A stretch of DNA of 64,000 nucleotides from JACRCT01 sp049841135 (GCA_049841135.1 JASGHK010000007.1:372001-436000), one strand, 5' to 3'; positions 27,965 through 38,200 are shown, numbered from the stretch's first letter. Translations and numbers: made by a program. Notes: generated by a model from the sequence alone, not told the origin.

Positions 27965-29503
27965 ATGGCCGCTCCCCAACGATCGACGTCCGCTCCCGGC
28001 CCCTCCCCCGGCCGGACGGGCCGATCGCTCTTGGCCCGCGCCAGCCCGCTCGTCCTGGCGCGGGCGGTCTCGGCGCTGGCGACCTTCGCCATCCCGCTGG
28101 TGCTGGTGCGCGCCTTCTGCCCCGCCGAGTACGGCACCTACAAGCAGCTCATCCTCGCCTCGCAGACGCTCTACTACCTCCTGCCGTTCGGCGCGGCGCA
28201 GAGCCTGTACTACTTCGTCCCCCGGACGGGCCCGGAGTCGCGGCGGCCGTACCTGGTCCAGGCGCTCGGGTTCCTGGCGCTGGCGGGGCTGGCCGCGGCG
28301 GCCCTCCTGCTCGCCCTGGGCCCGCAGCTTGCGGGCTGGCTCAACAACCCGGCGCTCGCGCCGCGCGTGCCGTACCTGGCCCTGTACACCGCGGCGCTCA
28401 TCGCCGCCTCGCCGCTGGAGACGGCCTGGACCGCACGGGGGCGCACGGGGGTCGCGGCGGTCTTCTACCTGGGCTCCGACGTGCTCAAGGCCCTCGCGAT
28501 GGTGGTGCCGGCGCTCGCGGGGCTCGGCCTGGAGGGCGTGCTCTGGGGGCTGTGCGCCTTCGCGGCGCTGCGCGCGGGGGCGACCTGGGTCTGCCACCTG
28601 CGCGGCGCCGGCCCGGCCTTCGACCGTGCGGCGCTCCGGACCCAGGTCGCCTACGCCCTGCCCATCGGGGCCTCGGTGGCGCTGCTGGTGCCGCAGCAGG
28701 CGCTGCACCCCTACCTGGTCTCGGCCGGCGTCGACGCCGCCACCTTCGCGCTCTACGCCGTGGGCACCTTCCAGCTTCCCGTCTTCGACATGCTCTACGC
28801 GCCGACCTCGGAGCTGCTGATGGTCCGGCTGGCCGAGCTCGATCGCGAGGGCCGGCCGGAGGAGGGCGCGGCGGCCTTCCGCGAGTCGGTGCACAAGCTG
28901 GCGCTCTTCTTCGTGCCCGCCTTCGTCTTCCTGGTGGCCTTCGCCCCCGAAATCGTCACGGCGCTCTTCACCGCGCGCTACCTGCCCGCGGTGCCCGCCT
29001 TCCGGGTCTCGGCCGTCGGCGGGCTGCTCGCCTGCCTGCCGCTGGACGGCGCGCTGCGCGCCCGCGGGCAGACGCGGCACCTCCTCGCCGCGTCGGCGGT
29101 GAAGGTCGCCGCGACGGTGCCGCTGGCGCTCTGGGGCGTCTCGCGCTTCGGGATGATGGGTGGGGTGGGGTCCTGGCTCGCCGCTGAGATCATCGGCAAG
29201 GGCGTGCTGGCGCTCAAGGTGCCCAAGGCGCTGGGCACGCCCGCGCACCGGCTGGTGCCCTGGGCGGCGCTCCTCCGCGCCTCGGTGGTGGCGGGCGTCG
29301 CCTGTCTGGGCACGCTGGCGGTACGCGCCAAGGTCACCGAGATCCCGCATGTGCTGCTGCGCCTGTCGGGGCTGGCCGCGGTCTTCGGGCTCCTGGTCCT
29401 GGCGGGGCTGGTGGCGCTGCGCGAGGCGCGCCTGCCGCGGCTGCGTCCGGTGCCGGTTGCACAGCCGTTGGCGGTGCCGGGGCAGAGGCGCCTCGGCAGC
29501 TAG
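27965..29503 (+). CDS. Polysaccharide flippase (Wzx/MATE-like)
   Basis: A 512-residue integral membrane protein with about 12-14 helices and a short basic N-terminus. The pattern (FAIPLVLVRAFCPAEYGTYK at the start, DVLKALAMVVPALAGLGL in the middle) matches polysaccharide biosynthesis/export proteins of the MOP superfamily, which flip lipid-linked oligosaccharides across the inner membrane. Twelve bases after the deacetylase gene; probably the same transcript. The substrate is unknown. The 220 bases downstream, before the adenosine-specific kinase family gene, contain no supported gene. Confidence 0.85.
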   Translation: MAAPQRSTSAPGPSPGRTGRSLLARASPLVLARAVSALATFAIPLVLVRAFCPAEYGTYKQLILASQTLYYLLPFGAAQSLYYFVPRTGPESRRPYLVQALGFLALAGLAAAALLLALGPQLAGWLNNPALAPRVPYLALYTAALIAASPLETAWTARGRTGVAAVFYLGSDVLKALAMVVPALAGLGLEGVLWGLCAFAALRAGATWVCHLRGAGPAFDRAALRTQVAYALPIGASVALLVPQQALHPYLVSAGVDAATFALYAVGTFQLPVFDMLYAPTSELLMVRLAELDREGRPEEGAAAFRESVHKLALFFVPAFVFLVAFAPEIVTALFTARYLPAVPAFRVSAVGGLLACLPLDGALRARGQTRHLLAASAVKVAATVPLALWGVSRFGMMGGVGSWLAAEIIGKGVLALKVPKALGTPAHRLVPWAALLRASVVAGVACLGTLAVRAKVTEIPHVLLRLSGLAAVFGLLVLAGLVALREARLPRLRPVPVAQPLAVPGQRRLGS

Positions 29504-29723
29504 GCCTGGCAGCCGCCAGTTCGGTCAGGCCTGACTCTGCCAAGCCTGCCTGCGCAGGTTGGTTGGAAAGCAGATCCAAAGGCGCCAGCTGGGACGTTCA
29601 GGCTCAGGTGTCCTGACCAGCAATCGACCCTCCTGCACACTCCGGTCGCGGGGACTCTCGGCGCTGGAACTCCGGGTGGGTCGCGGGGTTATGCTTCGCT
29701 CCCACGCCACCGGAGGGACCCTC

Positions 29724-30206
29724 ATGGAGCTGAAGACCGTCCGCATCGACAAGCCCGACGACCTGAACTTCATCCTCGGCCAGTCGCACTTCATCAAGAC
29801 CGTCGAGGATCTCTATGAGGTGCTCGTGTGCAGCTCGCCGCACCTGAAGTTCGGCGTCGCCTTCTGCGAGGCCAGCGGGCCCCGGCTGGTGCGCAAGGCG
29901 GGGAACGACGCGGCGCTGGTGGAGCTGGCCGCCAGGAACGCGCAGGCCATCGGCGCCGGCCACAGCTTCATCGTCTTCCTGGACAAGGGCTACCCGGTCA
30001 ACGTGCTCAACCAGGTCAAGCAGGTGCCGGAGGTCTGCCGCATCTTCTGCGCCACCGCGAACGCGGCGGAGGTCGTCGTCACCGAGACCGCGCAGGGCCG
30101 GGCCATCCTGGGGGTCGTCGACGGCGGCTCGCCGCTGGGCGTGGAGACCGCCCAGGACGAGCAGGACCGCAAGGCCATGCTGCGGAAGTTCGGCTACAAG
30201 CTCTAG
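29724..30206 (+). CDS. Adenosine-specific kinase family protein (DUF355)
   Basis: A 160-residue single-domain protein that matches the small adenosine-specific kinase family (Pfam DUF355) along its full length: N-terminal ELKTVRIDKPDDLNFILGQS, central LKFGVAFCEASGPRLVR and C-terminal AILGVVDGGSPLGVE. The family fold is known from archaeal structures; a physiological role is poorly defined. Start ATG 29724 has GGAGGG upstream, and the length equals that of relatives. It appears to be a single-gene unit. Confidence 0.85.
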   Translation: MELKTVRIDKPDDLNFILGQSHFIKTVEDLYEVLVCSSPHLKFGVAFCEASGPRLVRKAGNDAALVELAARNAQAIGAGHSFIVFLDKGYPVNVLNQVKQVPEVCRIFCATANAAEVVVTETAQGRAILGVVDGGSPLGVETAQDEQDRKAMLRKFGYKL

Positions 30207-30259
30207 AATCGCCCGGCCGGAGCGATGGGCCCTCTTCCCCGAAGAGAGACGGAGAAACC

Positions 30260-30838
30260 ATGAAGACCCTGAAGGTGATGATGCTGGGCGTCCTCTCGCT
30301 GTCGCTGGCGGCCTGCGGCGGCTCCATCCAGAACAAGCAGGATGCGGCCAAGGTGCTGCAGCGCATGGAGAGCATGGGCGCCGGCTCGACCACGCAGAAG
30401 CAGGGGCTGGGGAGCAACGTGTTCACCGGCACCGTCCAGCTGCAGGGCCAGGGCACCGCCACCTGCGAGGTCTCGACCGACCTGGCCTACACCACCACCT
30501 CGGTGGACGTGACCATCGACGTCGCGGCGACCATGAAGGGCTTCTCGCCGGACGGCAAGAACACCTACGACGGCACCGAGAGCCTCCACTATGTCCTCTC
30601 GACCGGCGTGACCGACACCACCGCCACCGGCAGCGTGCTGATGACGGTGAAGGCCGACATGCAGGTCGGCGGCGAGTACAACAACCACGTCAAGGCCGAT
30701 GTCACGATGGCCCTGGACGCCTCGGTCGTCGCCGCGACCACCGGGACCGTGAAGATGACCCTCAACGGCACCATCGTCGTCGACGGCACCACCTACACCT
30801 ACGACCACGAGAGCTACGAGGTCAGCGCGGGCCTGTAG
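30260..30838 (+). CDS. Small lipoprotein, beta-rich
   Basis: A 192-residue lipoprotein: lipobox SLAAC, then a mainly beta domain with frequent Thr and Asp (TSVDVTIDVAATMKG, TVKADMQVGGEYNNHV). No family recognised. It follows the adenosine-specific kinase gene by 53 bases and precedes a convergent hairpin terminator. The single Cys other than the lipidated one is at about residue 73 (TATCEVSTD). Similar small lipoproteins of unknown function are plentiful in this window. Confidence 0.6.
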   Translation: MKTLKVMMLGVLSLSLAACGGSIQNKQDAAKVLQRMESMGAGSTTQKQGLGSNVFTGTVQLQGQGTATCEVSTDLAYTTTSVDVTIDVAATMKGFSPDGKNTYDGTESLHYVLSTGVTDTTATGSVLMTVKADMQVGGEYNNHVKADVTMALDASVVAATTGTVKMTLNGTIVVDGTTYTYDHESYEVSAGL

Positions 30839-30863
30839 CGCGGGTTCTAGCGGACGTTTCAAG

Positions 30864-30896
30864 CGAGGGCGGCCGGGGCGACCCGCGCCGCCCTCG
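30864..30896. terminator. Hairpin between convergent genes
   Basis: A perfect 10-base-pair stem (CGAGGGCGGC with GCCGCCCTCG) around a 13-base GC-rich loop, sitting in the 68-base gap between the lipoprotein gene and the convergent TMTC-like gene. On the plus strand a short TTCCTT follows. It probably works for one or both genes. Confidence 0.65.
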
Positions 30897-30906
30897 TTCC
30901 TTCAGG

Positions 30907-32571
30907 TCAGGGAGCGCGGCGCCGCTCCACCTCGTCGGCGGCGGCCTGGTCCGCCCGGGCCTCGTCGAGGCGTCCGACCGCGCGCAGCGCCTCGCCGCGG
31001 CGCCGGAGCAGATCGGCCGGGGCCGGCGAAGCGCCGCGGAGGGCGGCCGAGAGCGCGCCGACGGCCTCGTCGAAGCGCCCCGCCTGCGACAGCACGATGC
31101 CCCGAGCCCAGTACAGCTCCCAGGTCCGGGCGTAGTGCTTGGACTCTGCGATGGCGATGGCCTGCGAGAGATCGTCGGCGGCGAGCGCGAGCTCACCCTT
31201 CGCTGCGTGCGCCTTTCCTCGCAGCTCCCAGGCGTGCCCGAGCGCGGGACTCACCTCGAGCTGGCGAGTCCAGAGGGTGACGCCGTCCTTCCAGATCCCG
31301 ATCTGGCGGACGGTGAGCCCAGCGAGCACCAGCAGCACGGCGCCGGTGGCGCCCGCGAGCGCCGTACGCGCGCCGGCCTTCGGCCAACGCCGCCAGAGCG
31401 CCACACAGGCGCCCGCGACCAGCAGGGCGAGGCCGATGCTCGCGAGGTAGGTGTAGCGATCGGCCTTCTCCTGCGGGCCCACCTGAAGGAGGCCGAGCAC
31501 CGGCGCCAGGGAGATCAGGTGCCAGAGCGCGACGGCGAGGAGGACGCGGTCGCGCCGGGCGGACCACGTCACCAGCACCGCGACGGCGAGGAGGATGCCC
31601 ATGGCGAGCAGGTGCGGCGGAGAGTCCCAGGGAATGTCGGGGCGGCGCGGGTAGAGCGGGACCAGGTCCGCCGGCCACAGCTGCATCCAGACGTAGTCCA
31701 CGAGGACCTTGCAGGCCGTGTAGAGCCTCGTCTGCGGTGTCGCAGGAGTCGGCATCGCCGTCTGCTGGGCCCTCAGGAAGAGGAGTCCGGCGCCGAGGCA
31801 GACGAGCGCGTGCGGCACCTTCTCCAGCGCGAACCTCGCGAGGCGGTCGGTGCTGTCTCGTCCCAGGGGATGCCAATCCAGCAGGAGCAGCAGCGGCAAC
31901 ACCACGACGGAGAGCGGCTTGGCGCAGACCGCGAGCGCGAGCGCCACAAGGGAACCGACGGGGACGGGCCCGCTCCCCGCTCCGCAACGGCGACGGTTCA
32001 CCCAGCGCAGGTACGCGAGGATCGAGGTGAGGGCGAACAGCCCGGCGAGCACGTCCTTGCGCTCGGTCACCCAGGTCACCGACTCCACGCGCAGCGGGTG
32101 CAGACCGAAGAGCAGTGCCGCGAGCACGCCGCCGGCCAGGTCTTCGCGGCGAGGCTCCCAGGGCCGGCCGGCAGACCGCCGGGCCGCCAAAAGGTTCGTC
32201 CCGAGCAGACACACCAGGGCCGCGTTCATGGCGTGGAGGACCACGTTGGTCAGGTGGTAGCCGAGCGGGTCGAGGCCCCAGACCGCGTGGTCCAAGGCGA
32301 ACGAAAGCCAAACCGCGGGCGCCCAGTACGAGGCGTAGTCGCCGGTGAAGGCCCAGTGGAGGGTCTGCCAGCTCAGGGTGCGGATGTGGGCGTTGTCGAG
32401 GATGTAGACCTGGTCGTCCCAGTTGACGAAGCCGTTCGCGAGCGAGCGCGCGAAGACGCCGGCGACGGTGACCCCCACGAACGTCGCTGCCAGCCACAGA
32501 TGCCGCGGGTGGACGGAGGCGGGGGCGGGCGAGGGTGGTGGGGGCCGCGGCTCGAACACGGACCGATCCAA
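30907..32571 (-). CDS. TMTC-like GT-C glycosyltransferase with TPRs
   Basis: A 554-residue membrane protein. The N-terminal two thirds show about ten helices and the first-loop acidic motif NGFVNWDDQVYILDN, as in GT-C fold protein O-mannosyltransferases and the TMTC group; DPLGYHLTNVVLHAMNAAL and EERKD-like VTERKDVLAGLFAL also fit. The last 130 residues form about three tetratricopeptide repeats (AWELRGKAHAAKGELALAAD and following). GT-C enzymes transfer sugars from a polyprenol-linked donor on the outer side of the membrane. Divergent from the heparinase-like gene, with only 65 bases between start codons, which must hold both promoters. Confidence 0.75.
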   Translation of the reverse strand: MDRSVFEPRPPPPSPAPASVHPRHLWLAATFVGVTVAGVFARSLANGFVNWDDQVYILDNAHIRTLSWQTLHWAFTGDYASYWAPAVWLSFALDHAVWGLDPLGYHLTNVVLHAMNAALVCLLGTNLLAARRSAGRPWEPRREDLAGGVLAALLFGLHPLRVESVTWVTERKDVLAGLFALTSILAYLRWVNRRRCGAGSGPVPVGSLVALALAVCAKPLSVVVLPLLLLLDWHPLGRDSTDRLARFALEKVPHALVCLGAGLLFLRAQQTAMPTPATPQTRLYTACKVLVDYVWMQLWPADLVPLYPRRPDIPWDSPPHLLAMGILLAVAVLVTWSARRDRVLLAVALWHLISLAPVLGLLQVGPQEKADRYTYLASIGLALLVAGACVALWRRWPKAGARTALAGATGAVLLVLAGLTVRQIGIWKDGVTLWTRQLEVSPALGHAWELRGKAHAAKGELALAADDLSQAIAIAESKHYARTWELYWARGIVLSQAGRFDEAVGALSAALRGASPAPADLLRRRGEALRAVGRLDEARADQAAADEVERRRAP

Positions 32572-32636
32572 CTGGCTACGCGCGGACCGGTCAAGGCGGC
32601 CATTTGGCGCTACGCTCGGGCCTCTGGGAGGACTCC

Positions 32637-35600
32637 ATGCACCACCTGCTCGCCGTCACCCTGGCGCTCGCCCCTTCGCTGGCCGTGGCCGCCACCGTCC
32701 CCGTCGACGACTTCGAGTCGGTCACCGACTGGAGCGGGCTGGCCGCCGAGGCCTCGACCGTCCACCAGGGCGCTGGCGCCGGGCGCTGGTCCGACCACGT
32801 CACCAAGACCGCCGCGCGCAAGGCCTTCGCCACGCCGCTGGACGTGTCGAGCGCGCACAACCTCGACTTCTGGTGCTGGTCGGCCGTCGCCAACGGCGCG
32901 GGCATCGAGCTGGTCCTGGACTCCGAGAACGGCGCCTCTTCCGGAGCCGACTACTACTCGGTGCACCTGGTGGTGGACTGGACCGGTTGGCGGCGCATTC
33001 GGCTGCCGCTGTCGAAGTTCGGCGTCGCCCGGCAGCCGCTGGGCTGGAACCAGATCAAGGCCATCACCTTCAACGCCAGCGGCTGGAGCAACACGCCCAA
33101 GGCGGACACGGCGCTGGTCTTCGACGACATGGCGTTCGACGGGGGCCCCGTCCTCTCCTGGGACGGCAGCTTCGGCTGGGGCGGCGCGGACTACACCTAC
33201 TCGTGGCCGGTGCTGCTGACCAACGGCGGGACGTCCTCGCGCACGCTCACCCTCGGCCTGGACGCGGGCGCCGGCTTCGCGACCTCGCTGGACCAGAACC
33301 CCGTGACGCTCGCGGCCGGCGCGTCGGCCACGGTCACCGCCTCGGTGACGATCCCCGCGAGCTACCTGACACCCGCCCACGCCATGGAGTCGCGCCTGGC
33401 GGCGTTCACGGTGCAGGAGGGTGGAAAGGCCGTCGACGAGCAGGCGCTGCGCGTCGTGGTCCCGTTCGCGCGCCGGCCGCACCCGCGCACGCTCCTGGAC
33501 GGCGCGGACTTCACGCGCATGGCGCAGTGGGCCGGCTCCGAGGCCTGGGCCAAGTCGGCGCGCGACGGGATCGTCGCCTCGGCCGCCGACTGGCCGGCCG
33601 GGTTCCAGGCCAAGTACGGCGTCTCGGCCTGGTCGGTCCCGACGGAGGGCGGCCAGTGGGGGCTCTGGTACGTCTGCCCGGTGCACGGCGTCAGGCTCAA
33701 GTACACCCCGCCGATGACGCACACCTGCCCGGTGGACTCCAAGCTCTACACCGGCTGGCCGTACGACCAGGTCGTCTACGCCTGGATGCACGACGACCTG
33801 GCGGCCAAGGCCCGCGTCCTGGCGATGGCCTGGCGCTTCGACCAGGACTCCGCCAAGGCAGCGTCGGCGGTCGCCATCCTCAAGCAGTACGCCGACCGGT
33901 ACTCGAGCTTCCCGATCCACGACGTCGACGGGAACGCCACGACGAGCGGCGCCCGGGTCCTGGCGCAGACGCTCGACGAGTCGGGCTGGGCCATCAACCT
34001 GGCCTGGGCCTACGACCTGGTCGGCGACTACCCCGGGCTCTCGGACGCCGACCGCACGCACATCGAGCAGGACCTGCTGGTGGCCGCGGCGAAGGTCATC
34101 GACCGCAACCACGCCGGGAAGGGCAACTGGCAGTCCTGGCACAACGCCGCGTTGACGGCGGTGGGCTTCGCCGTCGACGACCCGCTCTGGCAGTGGCAGG
34201 CGCTGCGCTCGCCGACGGACGGCTTCGAGCTGCAGATGGCGCAGTCCATCCCCTCGGACGGCATCTGGTACGAGGGCTCGTGGGGCTACCACTTCTATGC
34301 GCTCGACGCGCTGGAGAAGACCGCCCACGTCTTCACCCGCGCGGGCATCGACCTCTTCGCGAGGCCCGAGCTGCGCTCGATGTTCGAGGCGCCGCTCGAC
34401 TTCGCGCAGCCCGACCTGACGCTGCCCAGCTTCAACGACGACGGCGGCAGCAGCTTGACCGGCAACGCCTCGGACTTCGAGGTGGCCTACGCGCGCTATG
34501 GCGCGGGCGAATTCGCCTCGCCGCTGGCCGGCAGGACCCGCGGGCAGGACGCGCTGATGTTCGGCGCCCAGGCGCTGCCGGCCTCGCCGCCGCTGCCCTC
34601 GGCGAGCAAGCTCTACCCGGAGTCGGGCTACGCCGTGCTGCGCACCGGGACGGGGCTCGATCAGACGTACCTGGCGCTCGACTTCGGACCGCACGGCGGC
34701 TGGCACGGCCACTTCGACAAGCTGGGGTTCGTGCTCTACGGCCGCGGCGGGGTGATGGCGCTCGACCCGGGCACGCAGTCCTACGCGGCGCCGACGCACG
34801 CCACCTGGGACAAGGTGAGCCTCGCCCACAACACGGTGACGCTCGACGAGAAGAGCCAGGGGGAGGCCACCGGCGCGCTGCACCGGCTGGTGACCCTGCC
34901 CGGCAGCTCCATGGTCGCGGCCGACTCCGGCGGGGCGCTCGTCGGGGCCAAGGGCTTGCGCACGATGGTAGCGACCGGCGACTACGTGCTCGACCGCTTC
35001 GCCGTGGTTGCGGCCGACGGCGCCCCGCACCAGATCGACTGGGCCTTCCACGACTACGGCGCGCTGACGACGTCGTTGACGACTTCGGCCACCCCGCCCC
35101 TGCCCGCGACGGACGGCTACCAGCACCTGTCCAACGCCAGGTCGGCGCAGACGGGGTCCGACTGGAGCGCCCGGTTCCAGCTCAGCGACGCGACTCCCCG
35201 GGCCTACGGCTCGGTCTGGGCGAGCGACGCCTCGGCCACCGGCACCTTCACGCAGACGACCGAGCAGGCGGCGGCGGGCTCATGGTCCGGCAAGCTCGGC
35301 TACTCCTTCACCGTGGCCGGCAAGTACGTCCTCTACACCACCAAGGCACTGGCGCCGATCGGCGAGGTCCCTTCCACCATCAAGCTGCAGGTCTGGGGCG
35401 ACGGCTCCGGCGACAGGCTCTCGGTCCGCCTGATGGACGCGACCGACGAGCGGTTCGTGAAGGTCGTCGGGCCGGTCGACTGGAACGGCTGGAAGACCGT
35501 CGAGCTGACAGACGTCGAGGGCAGCTGGAGCCACTACCTGGGCGACGCGGATGGCGTCTTCGACACGCCGGCCAAGAGCCTGGTCCTCCAGATCGACGGC

Positions 35601-36570
35601 ACCAGCGCCGGCTCGGGCGCGCTCTACGTCGACGACCTCCACCTCGTCTACCCGTCGGCGGGCGACGTGCTGGCGGAGGGCTTCGAGCTTCCCGGCCCGC
35701 GCGATGGCGGTGCGGATGCTGGGCGCGGCGGGGACGACGGTGGTGACCGCCAACGGGCTGGGGCCGAACCTGCTCGAGCCGGTGCCGATGTTGCTCGTGC
35801 GGCGCCAGGCGCAGCAGACGGCCTTCGTGGCCAGCTATGAGCCGTCGGGCGACCAGCCGAAGGTGACGAAGCTCGAGGCGCTGGCCACCGACGTCGTCGC
35901 CGCCGACGAGGCCTTCGCCGTCGGCGCCTCAGGCAGCGGGTTCGCCGACGCGGTGCTGGCGGTCGCGGACGGAGCGGGCGGTACGCGCAGGACGTTCGGG
36001 AGCTTCGCCTGCGACGGCGTGCTGTGCCTGGTGCGCAGCGGGCCGGGCGGTGAGCTCGCCAGGCTGGTGCTCGCGCAAGGCAAGTCGATTGAGGGCGCCG
36101 GCGGCGCACTCCTCGAGGCCGCCAAGTCAAACGCTGGCGTGGACGTGGCGGTGACTGGGACCGCCATCGCCATCGGCACCAGCGCCGGGCTCGACGGCGA
36201 GCTGCGCATCCGCGCGGGCGGGATCCAGAAGGTCACGCTCGACGGCGCCTCTGTCGGCTTCACACAGGACGGAGCCATGGTCGTCATCCAGGGCGTGCCC
36301 CCGAGCCCGGACGCAGGGAGCCCGGACTCGGGCGGTCCGTCGGCCGTCGACTCCGGCGCGGAGGCTGGAGACGCCGAGACTATGGCGCGGGCGGACGCAG
36401 CGACGGTCGTGGCCGACGCCGCCGTCCAGGGCGCCGACGCGGCCGCTTCGAGCGCCGACTCGGGCGGGGCTGGGCCCGCGACGAGCGGCTGCGGTTGCTC
36501 GTCGGCCGGCGCTGCTCCGCTGGGCATGTTCGGCCTCGCGGCCCTGCTTCGCCGCCGCCGCTGCATGTGA
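32637..36570 (+). CDS. Secreted heparinase II/III-like protein with MYXO-CTERM tail (one frameshift)
   Basis: About 1310 residues after dropping one base at about 35693 (TTCGAGCTTCCCGG, expected TTCGAGCTCCCGG). Signal peptide; CBM-like beta module (VDDFESVTDWSG, about 20-170); Ig-like module (about 180-260); alpha-helical toroid (about 280-600); heparinase II/III beta-sheet domain with GGWHGHFDKLGFVLYGRGG and HNTVTLDEKSQG; second CBM-like module (about 870-1010); and a final domain before a Asp/Ala linker. The C-terminus reads GCGCSSAGAAPLG, a short helix and RRRR, which fits MYXO-CTERM sorting to the cell surface. Expected to degrade a uronic-acid polysaccharide. The 163 bases after it hold one GC hairpin. 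Confidence 0.8.
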
Positions 36571-36673
36571 CAGAAGCTCGAAGCACTTCGCCCATTGCCA
36601 GCCGAGGTCATCAAGACGAAGAAGTGGAACACCCCGGGGATGGGAGCTGGCCCGCTGAGACCCGCGATCGAGA

Positions 36674-36707
36674 AGAGGCGGCCGCGCGGGGAGCGCAGGC
36701 CGCCTCT
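36674..36707. terminator. GC-rich hairpin between convergent genes
   Basis: AGAGGCGGCC pairs with GGCCGCCTCT around a 14-base loop in the gap between the heparinase-like gene and the convergent duplicated Cys-rich lipoprotein gene. No T-tract follows on either strand, so termination activity is uncertain. Confidence 0.45.
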
Positions 36708-36733
36708 CGGCACTTCACGAAGCTGCTGCAGGG

Positions 36734-37396
36734 TTACGGCTGCGTGATCGGCATGCACTCAGAGGTGAGCGAGTTCGCCTTGTCCTGGCAGGCCATCGCC
36801 GCCGGGGCCCAGGTGTCGGACTCGGTCTCGGGCGTGCAGACCGGCAGGGCCGTGAGGCAGCGGATCATGTCGTCGAGCACGGCCTGGTCGGCGGCGGTGC
36901 ACTTCGGGTAGACGGTGTCGCACTTGCCCGCCGGCGGCATCCCGGCCTCCATGGCCGACTTCATCGTGTCGCAGTCGGTCACCTTCCCCAGCGTCGCCGT
37001 CAACGCCGTCGCCTGGACCTTGCAGAACGGCGGCCAGGTGATCTTCAGGCAGGCGGTGGGGAGTGAGCTCGACTTGTTCCGGCATTTGAGGGCCGCGGAG
37101 GCCCAGGTCGTGGCCTCGGTGTCCTTGGTGCACTTGGGCAGCTCGGACAGGCAGGCGATGGAGTCGTCGAGGACGGCCTTGTCGGAGGCGGAGCAGTCCG
37201 CGTAGTTGGCCTCGCACTTGGTGTCGTCGGGGCGGTTGGCCTCCATCATCGCCTTGGACATCGAGCAGTCGCCCATGGTGCCCAGCGCGGTGTCGAAGGC
37301 CTCCTTCTGGCGGTCGCAGAAGGGCTTGCTGCCGCCGCAGGCGGACAGGGCGAGGAGGGCGGCGACGGTCGGGACGAGCGCGGACAGGTTCTTCAT
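36734..37396 (-). CDS. Lipoprotein with duplicated Cys-rich domain
   Basis: A 220-residue lipoprotein (lipobox ALSAC) made of two tandem copies of a domain of about 95 residues. Copy 1 runs from FCDRQKEAFDTALG to WASAALKCRN, copy 2 from FCKVQATALTATLG to WAPAAMACQD; both keep the spacing of five Cys and the core DKAVLDDSIACL/DQAVLDDMIRCL. I do not recognise the family; the helical, disulfide-rich pattern is common in myxobacterial lipoproteins. Start ATG 37396 has GGAGCCTCC upstream. It is the only gene of its transcript, as far as can be seen. Confidence 0.7.
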   Translation of the reverse strand: MKNLSALVPTVAALLALSACGGSKPFCDRQKEAFDTALGTMGDCSMSKAMMEANRPDDTKCEANYADCSASDKAVLDDSIACLSELPKCTKDTEATTWASAALKCRNKSSSLPTACLKITWPPFCKVQATALTATLGKVTDCDTMKSAMEAGMPPAGKCDTVYPKCTAADQAVLDDMIRCLTALPVCTPETESDTWAPAAMACQDKANSLTSECMPITQP

Positions 37397-37527
37397 GGAG
37401 GCTCCGAAGTCGGGGAGGTACGGCCGGAGAGTTCGCGCGATTGATAGGCGAAAGCCCCCAGGCTGTCGAGTCGAGCGCCCGTGTGGATCCGCACGCCGGC
37501 CTCCGCCCGTCCTCCCGCGCGGCCCCC

Positions 37528-37563
37528 AAAAGAGAGGCGCCGGGACCCGAAGGTCCCGGCGCC
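37528..37563 (-). terminator. Rho-independent terminator after hpf
   Basis: A perfect 12-base-pair stem (GGCGCCGGGACC with GGTCCCGGCGCC) closed by a four-base loop, followed on the minus strand by TCTCTTTT. It lies 28 bases past the hpf stop codon and ends the long kdsA-to-hpf gene block. Confidence 0.9.
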
Positions 37564-37591
37564 CCAAGTCACGCGTCCTGCGGCGAAGCGA

Positions 37592-38200
37592 TTAGGACCG
37601 CGCCTCGCCGGCCTTGCCCTTCTTGGCCGGCGCGGGCGCTCCGGTGTGCGCCTCGATGAGGCCGAAGTGGCCGTCCTTGCGGCGGTACACCAGGTTGACG
37701 TCGCCGGTCTTGTCGTTGGTGAACAGCAGGAAGTCGTTGTTCAGGAGGTCCATCTGCATGATGGCCTCCTCGACCCCCATCGCCTTGACGTGGAACTCGT
37801 TGCTGCGGATGACCTTGGGACCTTCGCTCCAGGCCTCCGCCTCGTCCGAGTCGGGCGCCTGGAACACCTGGTGGCGGCCCTTGAGCGCCGTGTCGTCCTC
37901 GCGCGGGGCGCGCTTGGTCGACTTCATCTTGTCCTTGTAGCGCTTCAGCTGCTTCTCGATCTTGTCCACCGCCTCGTCGATGGACTTGTACATGTCCTCG
38001 CTCTTCACCTTGCCGCGCAGCAGGTACGAGCCGGCCTGGATGGTGATGTCGGAGTGGTGCAGATAGCGCTCCAGCGACAGCACCGCGTGCACCTCGACAG
38101 TCCGGTCGAAGTACTTCTCGATGTGCTCAATCCTCTCCTTCACGTACGACTTGAGCGACTCCGTCGACTCCATACCGCGGAACGTGATGTTCACCTGCAT
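37592..38200 (-). CDS. hpf: Ribosome hibernation promoting factor, long form
   Basis: A 202-residue long-form HPF, which dimerises 70S ribosomes into inactive 100S particles in stationary phase. The N-terminal S30AE domain (residues 1-100) starts MQVNITFRGMESTESLK and contains VEVHAVLSLERYLHHSDI; the C-terminal dimerisation domain (about 130-190) contains EEAIMQMDLLNNDFLLFTN and VNLVYRRKDGHFGLIE. It lies directly downstream of rpoN, an arrangement conserved in many Proteobacteria, but here separated by 183 bases, so it may also have its own promoter. A terminator follows. Confidence 0.95.
   Translation of the reverse strand: MQVNITFRGMESTESLKSYVKERIEHIEKYFDRTVEVHAVLSLERYLHHSDITIQAGSYLLRGKVKSEDMYKSIDEAVDKIEKQLKRYKDKMKSTKRAPREDDTALKGRHQVFQAPDSDEAEAWSEGPKVIRSNEFHVKAMGVEEAIMQMDLLNNDFLLFTNDKTGDVNLVYRRKDGHFGLIEAHTGAPAPAKKGKAGEARS

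Noticed and set aside
26030..29350. Minus-strand open frame of about 1100 codons over the deacetylase and flippase genes
   Set aside because: Composition is Arg/Gly/His-rich with no motif; the plus strand holds clear NodB and flippase features.
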